This document shows positions 26,840 to 37,717 of a stretch of 64,000 nucleotides of DNA, piece after piece. Position 1 is the stretch's first letter, and each line of letters opens with the position of its first letter. The notes beneath the pieces were generated by a model that worked only from the letters and a program-made list of their open reading frames with translations, made no database searches and was not told the DNA's origin. The stretch is from Arcobacter sp. EP1 (GTDB taxonomy: Bacteria > Campylobacterota > Campylobacteria > Campylobacterales > Arcobacteraceae): positions 252,554-316,553 of the forward strand of contig LPNY01000139.1 in the NCBI GenBank assembly GCA_001655195.1, written 5' to 3'. The translations under genes were made by a program, and so were the position numbers.

Positions 26840-28027
26840 TTAATCCTTTAACATTCCTATTGCTCTATTTAAAGCTTTGATAAATTTATCAATATCCTCT
26901 TTTGTATTATACAAAGCAATACTTGCTCGTATTGTCCCTTTGATATTCAGAGCTTGCATGATAGGTTGTGCACAGTGATGCCCAACACGTATGGCAACTT
27001 TTTGTTTATCCAGTAAAATCCCAATATCATCGTGGTTGATCCCTTTGATATTAAAACTTTTACTTCCTATGGCATTAGTTGTATCGTTGTATAGTTCAAT
27101 ATCTTCAATATTTAAAAGTTGCTCATGCAAATACTCATAAAGCTCTACTTCCCAGTTGTGCAGTTTCTCATATCCAATATCTTCAATATACGATAGTGCA
27201 GCTCCAAAACCAATAACACCTGCAATATTTTGGGTACCTGCTTCAAATTTATATGGGCTATCTAAGAGGGTGCTTTTTTCAAAGGTTACCTCGTGAATAG
27301 TCGCTCCTCCTGTTTGGTAGGGTTTGACTTTTTGAAGATATTCTTCTTTGATATAGATTGCTCCAATACCTGTAGGTCCAAAGGTTTTATGTCCTGAGAT
27401 ACAATAGAAATCTACATCTAAATCCTTCACGTCAACTGAAAAATGCACTAAACTTTGTGCCCCATCAACCATAACAACCGCACCGTACTTATGAGCAATT
27501 TTAGTAATTTTTTTGATATCTTGAATTTTCCCAAAAGCGTTAGAGACATGTGTGATGCTCACAAATGAATTAGGATTTTTCTGTAACAGTTGTTCAAAAT
27601 GAACAAAATCAAACTCTAGATTACTATCATAATTTACTACTTCTAAACCATTGTGTAAATTGCGCCCTTGCATGTGCCACGGTACAATATTTGAGTGATG
27701 TTCTAACGAAGAGATTATAACGGTATCAAATTCATTTTTAACAAAAGCGTCAGCTACAAAGTTTATACTTTCTGTAACCCCTTTAGTAAAAATAATTGTT
27801 TCAAGACTACTGGCATTGATAAAAGATTGAATCTGCTTTCGAACATTTTCAAACTCCATGGTTGCTTTATTGGCACTTCCATAACTACTTCGGTGGGTGT
27901 TTGAACAGTAGTGGGTATAAAATTGCGTGATAGCATCAATAACAACTTGAGGTTTTTGCGTAGTTGCGCCATTGTCTAAATAAGTAATATCACTGTTGCT
28001 AAAGTAGGGAAAGTCAGATTTATACAT
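26840..28027 (-). CDS. sufS: SufS cysteine desulfurase
   Basis: 395-residue PLP enzyme of the SufS/CsdA group. The PLP lysine is in ISGHKTFGPTGIG (about Lys219), and the active cysteine lies in the late RVGHHCAQP segment (about Cys353), the group II signature. It frees sulfur from cysteine for Fe-S assembly through SufE. It overlaps sufD by eight bases. Confidence 0.93.
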   Translation of the reverse strand: MYKSDFPYFSNSDITYLDNGATTQKPQVVIDAITQFYTHYCSNTHRSSYGSANKATMEFENVRKQIQSFINASSLETIIFTKGVTESINFVADAFVKNEFDTVIISSLEHHSNIVPWHMQGRNLHNGLEVVNYDSNLEFDFVHFEQLLQKNPNSFVSITHVSNAFGKIQDIKKITKIAHKYGAVVMVDGAQSLVHFSVDVKDLDVDFYCISGHKTFGPTGIGAIYIKEEYLQKVKPYQTGGATIHEVTFEKSTLLDSPYKFEAGTQNIAGVIGFGAALSYIEDIGYEKLHNWEVELYEYLHEQLLNIEDIELYNDTTNAIGSKSFNIKGINHDDIGILLDKQKVAIRVGHHCAQPIMQALNIKGTIRASIALYNTKEDIDKFIKALNRAIGMLKD

Positions 28028-29189
28028 AACTACTCCTTTTTAAACCTAAAATAAACTCCTTGATAACAGGGGATGTGATTTTATCATACACTTTTGCTTC
28101 AAATGCTTTAAGTAGAATTGTTTTAGCTTCATTTTCTTTAATTCCTCGGCTTTGTAAATAGTAGAGTTGTTCTTTATCTAAACTTCCAACTGTTGCCCCG
28201 TGGCTAGCTTTGAGTTCATCTACCAAAATTTCAAGATGAGGTTTAGCATAAATAGTAGCATTGTCGCTTAGTAAAATTGTTTTTGAGTTTTGATAGGCTT
28301 CACTGTGTGATGCATTTTGATTTACGACAGTTTTTGCTTTAAATATTGCCTTTGAATTATCATGAAGAATATGTCTAATATCAATATTACTATAAATGTT
28401 TTCATTGTCATGGTAGGTGTTAATAATATTTGCCATAAAAGAGTTGTTATACAAGTTAACTAACCCATTAAAGTTAATAGTGCTATTTTTCGATGCTAAA
28501 AAGTTCTCCCATAAGTTGATATGGTAAGAGTTACTTATTTCAAAAGAGAAGATATCTAATTGAGCTTTTTCTTTTATGGCTGAAACATTGTTTAAAACCA
28601 ACGCATTATTACCCATATCTTGGTCTTTGTAGTAGTTTAAAATTGCATGTTCACCTAACTCAAAAGTACGGTTGATATTGGCAAATGATTCAGATGTGTT
28701 TGACAAAAAAACATCTATAATCTCAGCTTTTAAATAATCATCCACTTTTATTTTCAGTGAATTGGGATAAAAAGTGTTATCTTCAGTAAAAACATTGATT
28801 AAAACAATAGGTTCCTCTAACTCTTTAGTGATATGTAATACTTCTGTTTTATCTAAAAAAACCTCACTTAAATAGTATAAAGCGTTGTTAGTTTCAACAA
28901 ACTCTTTGGTCTCATTTTTAATTTCTACTCCAATTGGTAAATCAGAATAGTGCACAATAATTTTATCATTAATAATATAGAGGTAGTAAAGATTTTGCAT
29001 ATCAAAGTTATGATTTAAATCGTTGATAATTTTAGGTAATTCAACGGTGAATTCTTTATTAAAAAGAGGCTCCAAGTCTATATTCCTAAAATCTTCATCA
29101 AATTTTGTTGGTAAATTAAGTTCATTAAGCTTTGAAAAACTTTTATAATCTTTTACATACTTCTCAATATTCAAATCATTAATTCTCAT
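28020..29189 (-). CDS. sufD: SufD scaffold subunit
   Basis: 389 residues, SufBD core in the C-terminal half (HSEAYQNSKTILLSD, then KASHGATVGSLDKEQLYYLQSRG, the family signature). The N-terminal half is divergent, as normal for SufD. It partners SufB in the SufBC2D scaffold complex. It overlaps sufC by 11 bases and sufS by eight. Confidence 0.9.
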   Translation of the reverse strand: MRINDLNIEKYVKDYKSFSKLNELNLPTKFDEDFRNIDLEPLFNKEFTVELPKIINDLNHNFDMQNLYYLYIINDKIIVHYSDLPIGVEIKNETKEFVETNNALYYLSEVFLDKTEVLHITKELEEPIVLINVFTEDNTFYPNSLKIKVDDYLKAEIIDVFLSNTSESFANINRTFELGEHAILNYYKDQDMGNNALVLNNVSAIKEKAQLDIFSFEISNSYHINLWENFLASKNSTINFNGLVNLYNNSFMANIINTYHDNENIYSNIDIRHILHDNSKAIFKAKTVVNQNASHSEAYQNSKTILLSDNATIYAKPHLEILVDELKASHGATVGSLDKEQLYYLQSRGIKENEAKTILLKAFEAKVYDKITSPVIKEFILGLKRSSYV

Positions 29190-29931
29190 TGCTAATTCCT
29201 AACCCTTCATAACCTTTTTCATCAAGTTCTAAAGCTAAACTATAATCACCCGTTTTAATGATTTTCCCGTCGGATAAAATATGTACAAAATCAGGTTTAA
29301 TTAGTTCTAATAGTCTATCATAGTGTGTTATCATTAATACTGAACGTTTGCCATCTAAGAGCGAATTTATCACTTGTGCTACAAGTTTAATAGCATCAAT
29401 ATCAAGCCCTGAATCAATTTCATCTAACATAATTAAATCAGGTTCCAAAACTAAGAGTTGAATGAGTTCATTACGTTTTTTTTCACCACCACTAAAGCCA
29501 TCATTGAGACCTCTTTTGAGAAGTTGATTATCGATATTAAACTGGGCACTTTTTTCTTTGATGAGTTTTAAAAACTCCATTGCATCTAAAGGCTCATTTT
29601 TATTGTAGGCTCTTTTTTCATTCAGAGCTGTTTTTAAAAAATAGCTATTGTTAACCCCTGGAACTTCCACAGGATTTTGAAAGCTCAAAAAAATACCTTC
29701 ATTGGCTCTCTCATTAACATCTAAATCAAGTAGGTTTTTATTTTTATAAGTAATATTCCCGTTGGTAATATCACAATCGTAATGATCACTGATAGTTTTA
29801 ACTAAGGTTGATTTTCCTGCACCATTAGTTCCCATGATAACATGAACTTCCCCCTCATTAATCGTGAGGTTTAAATCTTTTAAAATCTTTTTTTTATCAA
29901 TTTTTACATCTAAGTTTTTAATCTCTAACAT
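29179..29931 (-). CDS. sufC: SufC ATPase
   Basis: 250 residues. Walker A GTNGAGKST, the SufC-type signature FSGGEKKRNE and Walker B IMLDEIDSGLD are intact. It powers conformational change of SufB/SufD during cluster assembly. Separated from sufB by 157 bases that include a perfect hairpin, unlike the tight junctions elsewhere in the operon. Confidence 0.94.
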   Translation of the reverse strand: MLEIKNLDVKIDKKKILKDLNLTINEGEVHVIMGTNGAGKSTLVKTISDHYDCDITNGNITYKNKNLLDLDVNERANEGIFLSFQNPVEVPGVNNSYFLKTALNEKRAYNKNEPLDAMEFLKLIKEKSAQFNIDNQLLKRGLNDGFSGGEKKRNELIQLLVLEPDLIMLDEIDSGLDIDAIKLVAQVINSLLDGKRSVLMITHYDRLLELIKPDFVHILSDGKIIKTGDYSLALELDEKGYEGLGISNEN

Positions 29932-30039
29932 TATTGTATCCTTTAAAAATGTTCCATTTTTTAAGGGAACCTTTTATCTTAGTAACTACTTTTTACCAGT
30001 AGATGTGAAATCTACTTAAAAGTAGCAAAACCCTAAAGA

Positions 30040-30055
30040 GGACAACGAGTTGTCC
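30040..30055. promoter_or_regulatory. perfect 16-base palindrome between sufB and sufC
   Basis: GGACAACGAGTTGTCC can fold into a seven-pair hairpin in the sufB-sufC intercistronic messenger. It is a candidate processing or attenuation element that would set different levels of SufB and SufC-SufT. A second weaker stem (GTAGAT/ATCTAC) lies about 35 bases closer to sufC. Confidence 0.45.
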
Positions 30056-30088
30056 TTTATCCTAAATACAATTGCCTACGCAACTAAT

Positions 30089-31525
30089 TTAGCCTACACT
30101 ACCTTCTAACGTAAGGTCTAAAAGTGCTTTGGCTTCAACTGCAAACTCCATTGGTAACTCTTCTAGGACTTCTTTACAGAATCCATTGACAATCATCGAA
30201 ATACCATTCTCTTCACTCAAACCTCGTTGGCGTATATAAAAAAGTTGTTCATCGGATATTTTTGAGGTTGTTGCTTCATGCTCTACTTGTGAAGAGGCAT
30301 TTTTAACTTCATGATAGGGATAGGTGTTTGCACTACAAGTATTACCAATAAGAAGCGAATCACATTGGCTAATATTACGAGCATTTTTTGCATTTTTACC
30401 AATACGTACTAAACCTCTGTATGAATTAATACCCTTCATTGCTGAAATTCCTTTTGAAATAATCGTTGATTTGGTATTTTTCCCTAGGTGAATCATTTTT
30501 GACCCAGTATCTGCTTGTTGTACTTTAGATGAAATAGCTACTGAATAAAACTCTCCCACACTGTTATCTCCTTTGAGTACACAACTTGGATATTTCCAAG
30601 TTAATGCTGAACCTGTTTCAACTTGCGTCCAAGATATTTTAGAATTATCTTCCTTACAAAGTCCTCTTTTAGTGACAAAATTTAATATCCCACCTTTGCC
30701 TTGTGCATCCCCTGGATACCAATTTTGAATAGTTGAATATTTTATTTGAGCATTTTTTAAAGCGACCAGTTCCACAACTGCTGCATGAAGTTGTCTTTCA
30801 TCTCGACTTGGAGCTGAGCAGCCTTCATTATAGGAGACATAACTGTCTTGGTCTGCAATAATAAGTGTACGTTCAAATTGTCCTGTATTTAAAGCATTGA
30901 TTCTAAAATAGGTTGAAAGTTCCATGGGACATTTAACCCCTTTTGGAATGTATACAAAACTACCATCTGTGAATACTGCACTGTTTAAACATGCAAAATA
31001 GTTATCTCCTACAGGAACAACAGAGCTTAAATACTTTTGTAAAAGTTCGCTGTGTTCATTGGCAGCTTCGCTAATAGAACAAAATATTATTCCTAACTCT
31101 TCTAACTCTTTTTGAAAAGTTGTTTTAACTGATACTGAATCAAAGACAGCATCAACAGCAATCCCTGCTAGCATTTTTTGTTCCTCTAGTGGAATACCAA
31201 GTTTCTCATAGGTTTTAAGAACCTCTGGATCAACTTCATCCAAAGAGTTTGGCGCAACTTTTGGAGCACTAAAGTATGATATTTTTTGATAATCAATTTT
31301 GTCATAACGTAATTTTGACCAATTTGGTTCAGTCATTGTCAGCCATTTTTTATAGGCTTTTAATCTAAAGTCTAAAAGCCATTGGGGTTCATTTTTCTTT
31401 TTTGAAATGGCTTTGATAACATCAATATTAAGTCCCACTGGAAAAGTGTCACTCTCTACTAACGTTTCAAACCCTAATTTATACTCTTGTTCAATGACTT
31501 TATCGAGTGTATTATTGTTACTCAT
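30089..31525 (-). CDS. sufB: SufB scaffold subunit
   Basis: 478 residues, full length. Family blocks are present: [33 protein letters not shown], and C-terminal [23 protein letters not shown]. SufB is the subunit that builds the cluster. First gene of the operon. The window also carries a NIF-type pair (33603-35803), so this cell has two Fe-S assembly systems. Confidence 0.95.
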   Translation of the reverse strand: MSNNNTLDKVIEQEYKLGFETLVESDTFPVGLNIDVIKAISKKKNEPQWLLDFRLKAYKKWLTMTEPNWSKLRYDKIDYQKISYFSAPKVAPNSLDEVDPEVLKTYEKLGIPLEEQKMLAGIAVDAVFDSVSVKTTFQKELEELGIIFCSISEAANEHSELLQKYLSSVVPVGDNYFACLNSAVFTDGSFVYIPKGVKCPMELSTYFRINALNTGQFERTLIIADQDSYVSYNEGCSAPSRDERQLHAAVVELVALKNAQIKYSTIQNWYPGDAQGKGGILNFVTKRGLCKEDNSKISWTQVETGSALTWKYPSCVLKGDNSVGEFYSVAISSKVQQADTGSKMIHLGKNTKSTIISKGISAMKGINSYRGLVRIGKNAKNARNISQCDSLLIGNTCSANTYPYHEVKNASSQVEHEATTSKISDEQLFYIRQRGLSEENGISMIVNGFCKEVLEELPMEFAVEAKALLDLTLEGSVG

Positions 31526-31605
31526 GATATGTCCTTAAAAATGGTTTCTTTTAGAGAAAACCTTTTTAATTTCTAGTCTTGAATAAACAAAAAATGTTTA
31601 TAAAA

Positions 31606-31634
31606 CTAAATAGGAGTAAATTTGTCCTATTTAG
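31606..31634 (-). terminator. terminator after the amino-acid ABC permease
   Basis: CTAAATAGGA (31606-31615) pairs with TCCTATTTAG (31625-31634). On the minus strand the stem is followed by TTTTATAAACATTTTTTG. It lies 65 bases past the permease stop codon and upstream of sufB, separating the two transcription units. Confidence 0.65.
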
Positions 31635-31698
31635 AAAACTATAACATGTGAATATTAAAAAAAGTTGAAATTAATAAACTATAATTAGTTTTTGACCT

Positions 31699-32493
31699 TT
31701 AGTAACTTTTGATATTCTTCTCAAGTTGTGAAGAATAGTATGAAATAGGATAGGTTAACAATAAGTAACCAATGGCTAAGGGTATATAACTCTCTAACGT
31801 GGAATAAGTGTAAGCATTCACCTCTTGAGCGTTCATAGTAAATTCGCTAATTGAAATAATTGATAGCAGTGAAGAGTCTTTGATAATTGAGGCAAATTGA
31901 CCTGTAAGTGCTGGTAACATTCGTTTAAAGGCTTGTGGAAAAACCACATAACGATACATTTGAAAGTTTGATAAGCCCAACGCTTGGGCTGCTTCGTATT
32001 GTTCTTTTTCTACTGATTCAATGGCGGCTCGTATGATTTCACTCACATATGCCCCCGCAAATAGTGCTAAAATAACAACTCCAACCACATAACGATTATC
32101 TAAACCTAAGTTGTTTGCAAAGACATAAAAGAAGATTAAAATTTGAACAAGCAGAGGTGTGCCCCGAATGATTTCGATATAAAAGCGTGAAAAAAAGCGA
32201 AGTAGAATTATTTTTGAGTTTTGCCCATAGGCAAAAAATAGACCAATAACAAAACTCAAAATAAGTGCAAAAAATGAGATAATAATGGTCATCAAAAAAC
32301 CATCAATAAATTTTTGTTTATACTCTAAAACGCTATCCCAGTGGAAGTCGTAGGCTACATTTGCAAACATTACGTAAAATGTGACGAAAGTTAATAATAC
32401 TAAAAGTAGAAAATTAAAAAGGTAGATTTTTTTATTCAGAGTTTTAGGTTTTTTATAACCCAACTCTTGAATAAAATAGTTTTTTAGACTGAT
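31699..32493 (-). CDS. polar amino-acid ABC permease (HisM/GlnP type)
   Basis: 264 residues if started at ATC 32491-32493, 254 if at the TTG at 32461-32463. About five to six membrane helices and the ATPase-contact EAA loop (EQYEAAQALGLSNFQMYRYV) are clear. The upstream start is preferred because AGGAG sits six bases before the ATC and overlaps the stop of the binding-protein gene, whereas the TTG has no Shine-Dalgarno. It imports a polar amino acid or opine with the lipoprotein encoded just upstream. The cognate ATPase gene is not in the window. Confidence 0.85.
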   Translation of the reverse strand: MSLKNYFIQELGYKKPKTLNKKIYLFNFLLLVLLTFVTFYVMFANVAYDFHWDSVLEYKQKFIDGFLMTIIISFFALILSFVIGLFFAYGQNSKIILLRFFSRFYIEIIRGTPLLVQILIFFYVFANNLGLDNRYVVGVVILALFAGAYVSEIIRAAIESVEKEQYEAAQALGLSNFQMYRYVVFPQAFKRMLPALTGQFASIIKDSSLLSIISISEFTMNAQEVNAYTYSTLESYIPLAIGYLLLTYPISYYSSQLEKNIKSY

Positions 32494-32499
32494 ATTTAA

Positions 32500-32504
32500 C
32501 TCCT
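32500..32504 (-). promoter_or_regulatory. Shine-Dalgarno before a possible AUC start
   Basis: AGGAG on the minus strand, six bases before ATC at 32493-32491 in the permease frame. No ATG, GTG or TTG lies at a usable distance, so it either directs an AUC start or serves none. Confidence 0.5.
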
Positions 32505-33303
32505 AGAAGAAAAATGGAATATTGAGTTCATCGAAAGTTTTTCGAGCTTCATTTAAATATTTGTATGATAATTCATCAAACGTACCGTCTTTTTTAGCTT
32601 GAGCAATAAATTTGTCAATTTTACCTTTTAAGATAGGTTCATTTTGTCGTAAAGCAATTCCCCAGTATTCAAAATCTTTTTGGAATGATTTTAATAACGG
32701 TACCGTTGTATCTTTATGTTTTGACCAGTTTTTATAAATAGTTAGTTGGTCATAGATAAATCCATCTGCTTTTCCTTGAACCACCTCTAAAACACACGCA
32801 TTCTCTTTGTCAAAAACTAAGATGTTTGCATTTGGTAAGTTGTCTTTTGCATAAAGGTGTCCCGTTGAACCTTTTTTTACAGCAACTGTTTTTCCTGCTT
32901 GATTTAATTCTGAAATATCCTTAATACCTGATTGTTTGTTTGCTAAAACTGCAAGTGATGATTGTGCATAAGGTTCCGAGAAACTAATCGTTTTTGCTCT
33001 CTCTTTTGTAATAGTCATAGAAGAGATGATAATATCAACTTTTTTTGTTTTTAATGAGGGAATTAAACCATCCCATGCGATATTTTCAATTTTTACTTCT
33101 TTCCCTAATGCTTTTCCTAGTGCGTAAGCTAAGTCAACACTAACACCTGTTGGAACTCCATCTTTGTTACTCATTTCAAAAGGAGGGTAAGCTAACTCCA
33201 TACCAACTTTTAGAATATTTTTGTCTTGTGCTGTTTCTTGGTTTCCACATCCACTAAAGAGGGTCACCATAATTAATAAACTAGCTAAAAGCATTTTTTT
33301 CAT
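32503..33303 (-). CDS. polar amino-acid-binding lipoprotein
   Basis: 266 residues, family-3 solute-binding protein. A lipobox (LFSGC, Cys19) predicts lipid anchoring. The family signature GVSVDLAYALGKALGKEV appears near 58-75 and VAKKGSTGHLYA-like motifs in the second lobe. It captures an amino acid for the downstream permease, ten bases away. Confidence 0.9.
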   Translation of the reverse strand: MKKMLLASLLIMVTLFSGCGNQETAQDKNILKVGMELAYPPFEMSNKDGVPTGVSVDLAYALGKALGKEVKIENIAWDGLIPSLKTKKVDIIISSMTITKERAKTISFSEPYAQSSLAVLANKQSGIKDISELNQAGKTVAVKKGSTGHLYAKDNLPNANILVFDKENACVLEVVQGKADGFIYDQLTIYKNWSKHKDTTVPLLKSFQKDFEYWGIALRQNEPILKGKIDKFIAQAKKDGTFDELSYKYLNEARKTFDELNIPFFF

Positions 33304-33596
33304 TTTAAATCCTTCATTTTTATGGGCGTATTATGTCATAAGAAAGATAATATCACATTAAATAAAAATAGAAATTTCTTTATATTTTAAAACAGATTAA
33401 CTATAGGATATGTTACTTTTTGGAAAAAATATAATGTAACTTTTTTAATTAAGACAATTTTTATCCTATTTAAATTATAATTCGTCAAATATTTGATTAT
33501 ATGGGCTTTATGAGACTCATTATCAAAAAATGAAATCAAAGAATTTTACACTTTTTGAAGAACTGTTTTCATAAAAAATTGTAAAACATAGGATAA

Positions 33597-34799
<1,203 letters not shown>

Positions 34800-34822
34800 G
34801 AGAAAAGAAGAAGGAAAAATAA

Positions 34823-35803
34823 ATGGCTAAAAATGATTTAATTACCGGTTCAATCTGGGATGAATATTCAAATCAAGTTATAAGAAGAATGGATGAACCA
34901 ACTCATCAAGGTGAAATTACAGAAGAGATGGCAAAAGAGATGGGTGGAAAACTTATCGTTGCTGATTTCGGTGCTGAGTCTTGTGGTGATGCAGTACGAC
35001 TTTACTGGGTTGTAAACGAAGAATCTGAAGTGGTAATGGATTCAAAATTCAAATCTTTTGGTTGTGGTACAGCAATCGCTTCTTCTGATGTTATGGCTGA
35101 ATTATGTATTGGTAAAACAGTTGATGAAGCAGTAAAAATTACTAATATTGATGTTGAGTTTGCATTAAGAGATCATCCAGATGTTCCAGCAGTTCCACCT
35201 CAAAAAATGCACTGTTCAGTTATGGCTTACGATGTTATTAAAAAAGCAGCGGGTACATACAAAGGTGTTGATATGGAATCATTCGAAACTGAGCAAATCG
35301 TTTGTGAGTGTGCTCGAGTTTCATTAGGAACGATTCAAGAAGTAATTCGATTAAATGACTTAACAACTGTTGAGCAAATTACTGATTATACAAAAGCAGG
35401 TGCGTTTTGTAAGTCATGTATCAAACCAGGTGGTCACGAAGAAAAAGATATCTATTTAGTAGATATTTTAGCTGATACACGAGCTGCTATGGAGCAAGAG
35501 CGACTTAAAGTTGCAGCAGATGCAAGTGCATCTGGAGAAGCTACATTTGATAAAATGACAATCGTACAACGAATTAAAATGGTAGATGAAGTTCTTGATG
35601 TAGATATTCGACCAATGCTTATCATGGATGGTGGTAACATGGAAATTATTGATATTAAAGAGAATATGCCTCATTATGATATCTATATTAGATACTTGGG
35701 TGCATGTAACGGATGTGCATCTGGAGATACAGGTACCCTTTATGCAATTGAATCAGTTTTAAAACAAAAAGTTGATGAAAATATTCGAGTTTTACCTATC
35801 TAA
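34823..35803 (+). CDS. nifU: NifU, three-domain Fe-S scaffold
   Basis: 326 residues. The N-terminal IscU-like domain has cysteines in AESCGD, SFGCGT and MHCSV. The central [2Fe-2S] domain has VCECARV and AFCKSCIKPGGH. The C-terminal NifU domain has LGACNGCASGDTGT (CxxC). All three are complete, as in Helicobacter-type NifU. It assembles clusters using sulfur from the upstream NifS. Confidence 0.94.
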   Translation: MAKNDLITGSIWDEYSNQVIRRMDEPTHQGEITEEMAKEMGGKLIVADFGAESCGDAVRLYWVVNEESEVVMDSKFKSFGCGTAIASSDVMAELCIGKTVDEAVKITNIDVEFALRDHPDVPAVPPQKMHCSVMAYDVIKKAAGTYKGVDMESFETEQIVCECARVSLGTIQEVIRLNDLTTVEQITDYTKAGAFCKSCIKPGGHEEKDIYLVDILADTRAAMEQERLKVAADASASGEATFDKMTIVQRIKMVDEVLDVDIRPMLIMDGGNMEIIDIKENMPHYDIYIRYLGACNGCASGDTGTLYAIESVLKQKVDENIRVLPI

Positions 35804-35824
35804 ACCTCTTATAATTAGCTCTAT

Positions 35825-35858
35825 AAAAAAGGAAGAATTTATCGGTTCTTCCTTTTTT
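35825..35858 (+). terminator. terminator after nifSU
   Basis: AAAAAAGGAAGAA pairs with TTCTTCCTTTTTT around an eight-base loop and is followed by more T. The T-run merges into the FNR-type box that starts at 35860, so the nifSU terminator and the hemerythrin regulator site are packed together. Confidence 0.8.
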
Positions 35859-35859
35859 T

Positions 35860-35873
35860 TTGATAAATATCAA
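35860..35873. promoter_or_regulatory. FNR/CRP-type box before the hemerythrin gene
   Basis: TTGATAAATATCAA matches the FNR consensus TTGAT-N4-ATCAA exactly. A -10-like TTATAC lies at 35895-35900. Its centre is about 31 bases from the box centre, which would put the box near -41.5, the class II activation position. An oxygen- or NO-responsive Crp/Fnr regulator is predicted. Confidence 0.72.
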
Positions 35874-35932
35874 GGCAACGAATAGGGGTTTTCGTTATAC
35901 TTCACGCATAATACAAACTATAAGGAAAAGTA

Positions 35933-36379
35933 ATGAGTAATACAATTTCAACGTTTTTAACACAAGACCATAGAGACTGTGATGAAGAGTTCGCAAATAT
36001 GGAAAATGCAGTAGCAAGTGAAGACTGGACACAAGCAGATGAAAAGTTTACAGCTTTCACAAAAGATTTAGACCACCACTTTAAAATGGAAGAAGAAATC
36101 ATGTTCCCAGCATTCGAAACACGAACTGGAATGATGGGTGGACCAACTCAAATGATGAGAATGGAACATGAACAAATGAGAGGTGTTGTTGCACAAATGA
36201 AAACAGCATTAGAAGCAAAAGATAAAAATAACTTTTTTGGTGTGAGTGAAAGTTTAATGATGTTAATGCAACAACATAATATGAAAGAAGAGCAAATGTT
36301 ATATGCAATGGCAGACGCTCATTTAGCTGGTGATGCTGCATTAGTAGTTGACGAAATGAAAGGGTTAGAAAAAGCATAA
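35933..36379 (+). CDS. hemerythrin-like di-iron protein
   Basis: 148 residues, bacterial hemerythrin/HHE domain. Iron ligands are visible in HRDCDEEF (about His14), HHFKMEEEIMFP (about His42-43, Glu46-47), HEQMR (about His77) and HNMKEEQM (about His113). It could bind O2 or NO or help repair Fe-S clusters. Its stop overlaps the start of the NnrS-like gene. The FNR-type box upstream and the nitrosative-stress-like partner both fit. Confidence 0.85.
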   Translation: MSNTISTFLTQDHRDCDEEFANMENAVASEDWTQADEKFTAFTKDLDHHFKMEEEIMFPAFETRTGMMGGPTQMMRMEHEQMRGVVAQMKTALEAKDKNNFFGVSESLMMLMQQHNMKEEQMLYAMADAHLAGDAALVVDEMKGLEKA

Positions 36380-37662
36380 TGTTTTCACAAGGATTAAGTT
36401 TAGATCAAGCCCCTCCAATATCAGTACCTTTTAGGTTTTTTTTAACAGCTCCAATTTTCGGTGTGTTAATTGGGCTTGTTTTTCTCTTTTTCCCTTATGA
36501 ACTTATTGAAAACCGATATTCGCATATCGCAATTGGTACAGTGCATCTTTTTACACTGGGTATGTTATCAATGATTATTTTTGGTGCCATGCAGCAAATG
36601 ATGCCAGTTCTTGCTGGTGCTGTGATAAAAAAACCTGTACTTTTTGCTAATGTTGTACATCTTGGTTTAACCTTAGGAACGCTTCTTTTTAGTGCCAGTT
36701 TTATTTTTGAAATGAAGTTTTTACTTCATGCGGCAGTGACTTGTTTAGGGATATCTTTTTTAACATTTTTTGTTATTTCTATTAAATTACTAATGCAAGT
36801 TAAATATTTAACCTCTACGGTTAATGCAATGCGTCTATTTGCTATTGCAGGGCTTTTCACAGCATTATTAGGGTTTGTTATTGTTCTTGGACATATTCAA
36901 GATGATATAGGACCATATCATTATGCTTGGACAAATGCTCATATAGTATTTGGACTTTTTGGATTTGGAGTTTTATTGGTTATGGGTGTTGCTTTTCAAG
37001 TCATCCCAATGTTTTATGTAGCAAAAGCATTTCCTAAAGCAGTAGAAAACCGTTTACCTCTTTTTATCTTTGCCTTACTTTTTGTTATCAGTGGACTCTT
37101 TTTTTTAGGGGCTGATATCTATTTTATTAAGTTAATTATTGCTTTTTTGTTTATCATCTTTAGTGCTTATGGAATTGATTCTTTAAATAATAGAAGAAGA
37201 CCTGTTTTTGATGTTACCTTATGGTTTTGGAAACTTTCGCTGTATATGTTCATAATCTCCATGTTAAATTGGCTTTTTGTGCCACAAGATAGTTCATTTT
37301 TATTGGGAATTTTATTTGCTTTTGGATTTTTGTATTCACTGCTACAAGGTATGGTTTATAAAATTATTCCATTTTTAGCATGGTTTCATCTAAATTCAAA
37401 AGGGTATTTCACCGTTCCTACTATGCGAGATATGATCAAAGAAGATTTAATTAAAATACATTTTTTTATGTATGTATCTTCGTTGTTCTTTTTTCTGATT
37501 ACTCCTTTTATCTCTGAGATATTTATCTATATAGGCGCTGGGTTATTTATAGTATCAAATGTAATGTTTTTGATTAACTGTATCATCGCTGCTAGAAAAT
37601 ATAGTGCCATCGCCAAAACCGACCCAATGGATATGTCAGCATTTAATACCCCTGCTTCTTAA
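36379..37662 (+). CDS. NnrS-like multi-pass membrane protein
   Basis: 427 residues with about twelve hydrophobic helices. The N-terminus (PFRFFLTAPIFGVLIG, then THLFTLGM-like VHLFTLGMLSMIIFGAMQQMMPVLAG) is typical of the NnrS-like or haem-copper-oxidase-subunit-I-like proteins linked to NO stress in other bacteria. Conserved His residues in helices could bind haem or copper. It is translationally coupled to the hemerythrin gene. The NO link is from family and context, not shown directly. Confidence 0.68.
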   Translation: MFSQGLSLDQAPPISVPFRFFLTAPIFGVLIGLVFLFFPYELIENRYSHIAIGTVHLFTLGMLSMIIFGAMQQMMPVLAGAVIKKPVLFANVVHLGLTLGTLLFSASFIFEMKFLLHAAVTCLGISFLTFFVISIKLLMQVKYLTSTVNAMRLFAIAGLFTALLGFVIVLGHIQDDIGPYHYAWTNAHIVFGLFGFGVLLVMGVAFQVIPMFYVAKAFPKAVENRLPLFIFALLFVISGLFFLGADIYFIKLIIAFLFIIFSAYGIDSLNNRRRPVFDVTLWFWKLSLYMFIISMLNWLFVPQDSSFLLGILFAFGFLYSLLQGMVYKIIPFLAWFHLNSKGYFTVPTMRDMIKEDLIKIHFFMYVSSLFFFLITPFISEIFIYIGAGLFIVSNVMFLINCIIAARKYSAIAKTDPMDMSAFNTPAS

Positions 37663-37673
37663 TATCAGTTGTG

Positions 37674-37705
37674 TTATAATACGCCAAAAATATGGCGTAT
37701 TATAA
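37674..37705. promoter_or_regulatory. 13-base perfect inverted repeat over the argH -10
   Basis: TTATAATACGCCA and TGGCGTATTATAA flank AAAATA. The left arm contains a consensus -10 TATAAT, and the right arm runs into the AAGGAAC ribosome-binding site of argH. There is no T-run, so it is not a typical terminator. It is a candidate operator or leader hairpin for argH. Confidence 0.6.
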
Positions 37706-37717
37706 GGAACAACCCCT

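Noticed and set aside
33410-33442. GTTAC...GTAAC inverted word upstream of nifS as an operator
   Set aside because: Only five matching bases with a long AT-rich spacer; too weak to call.
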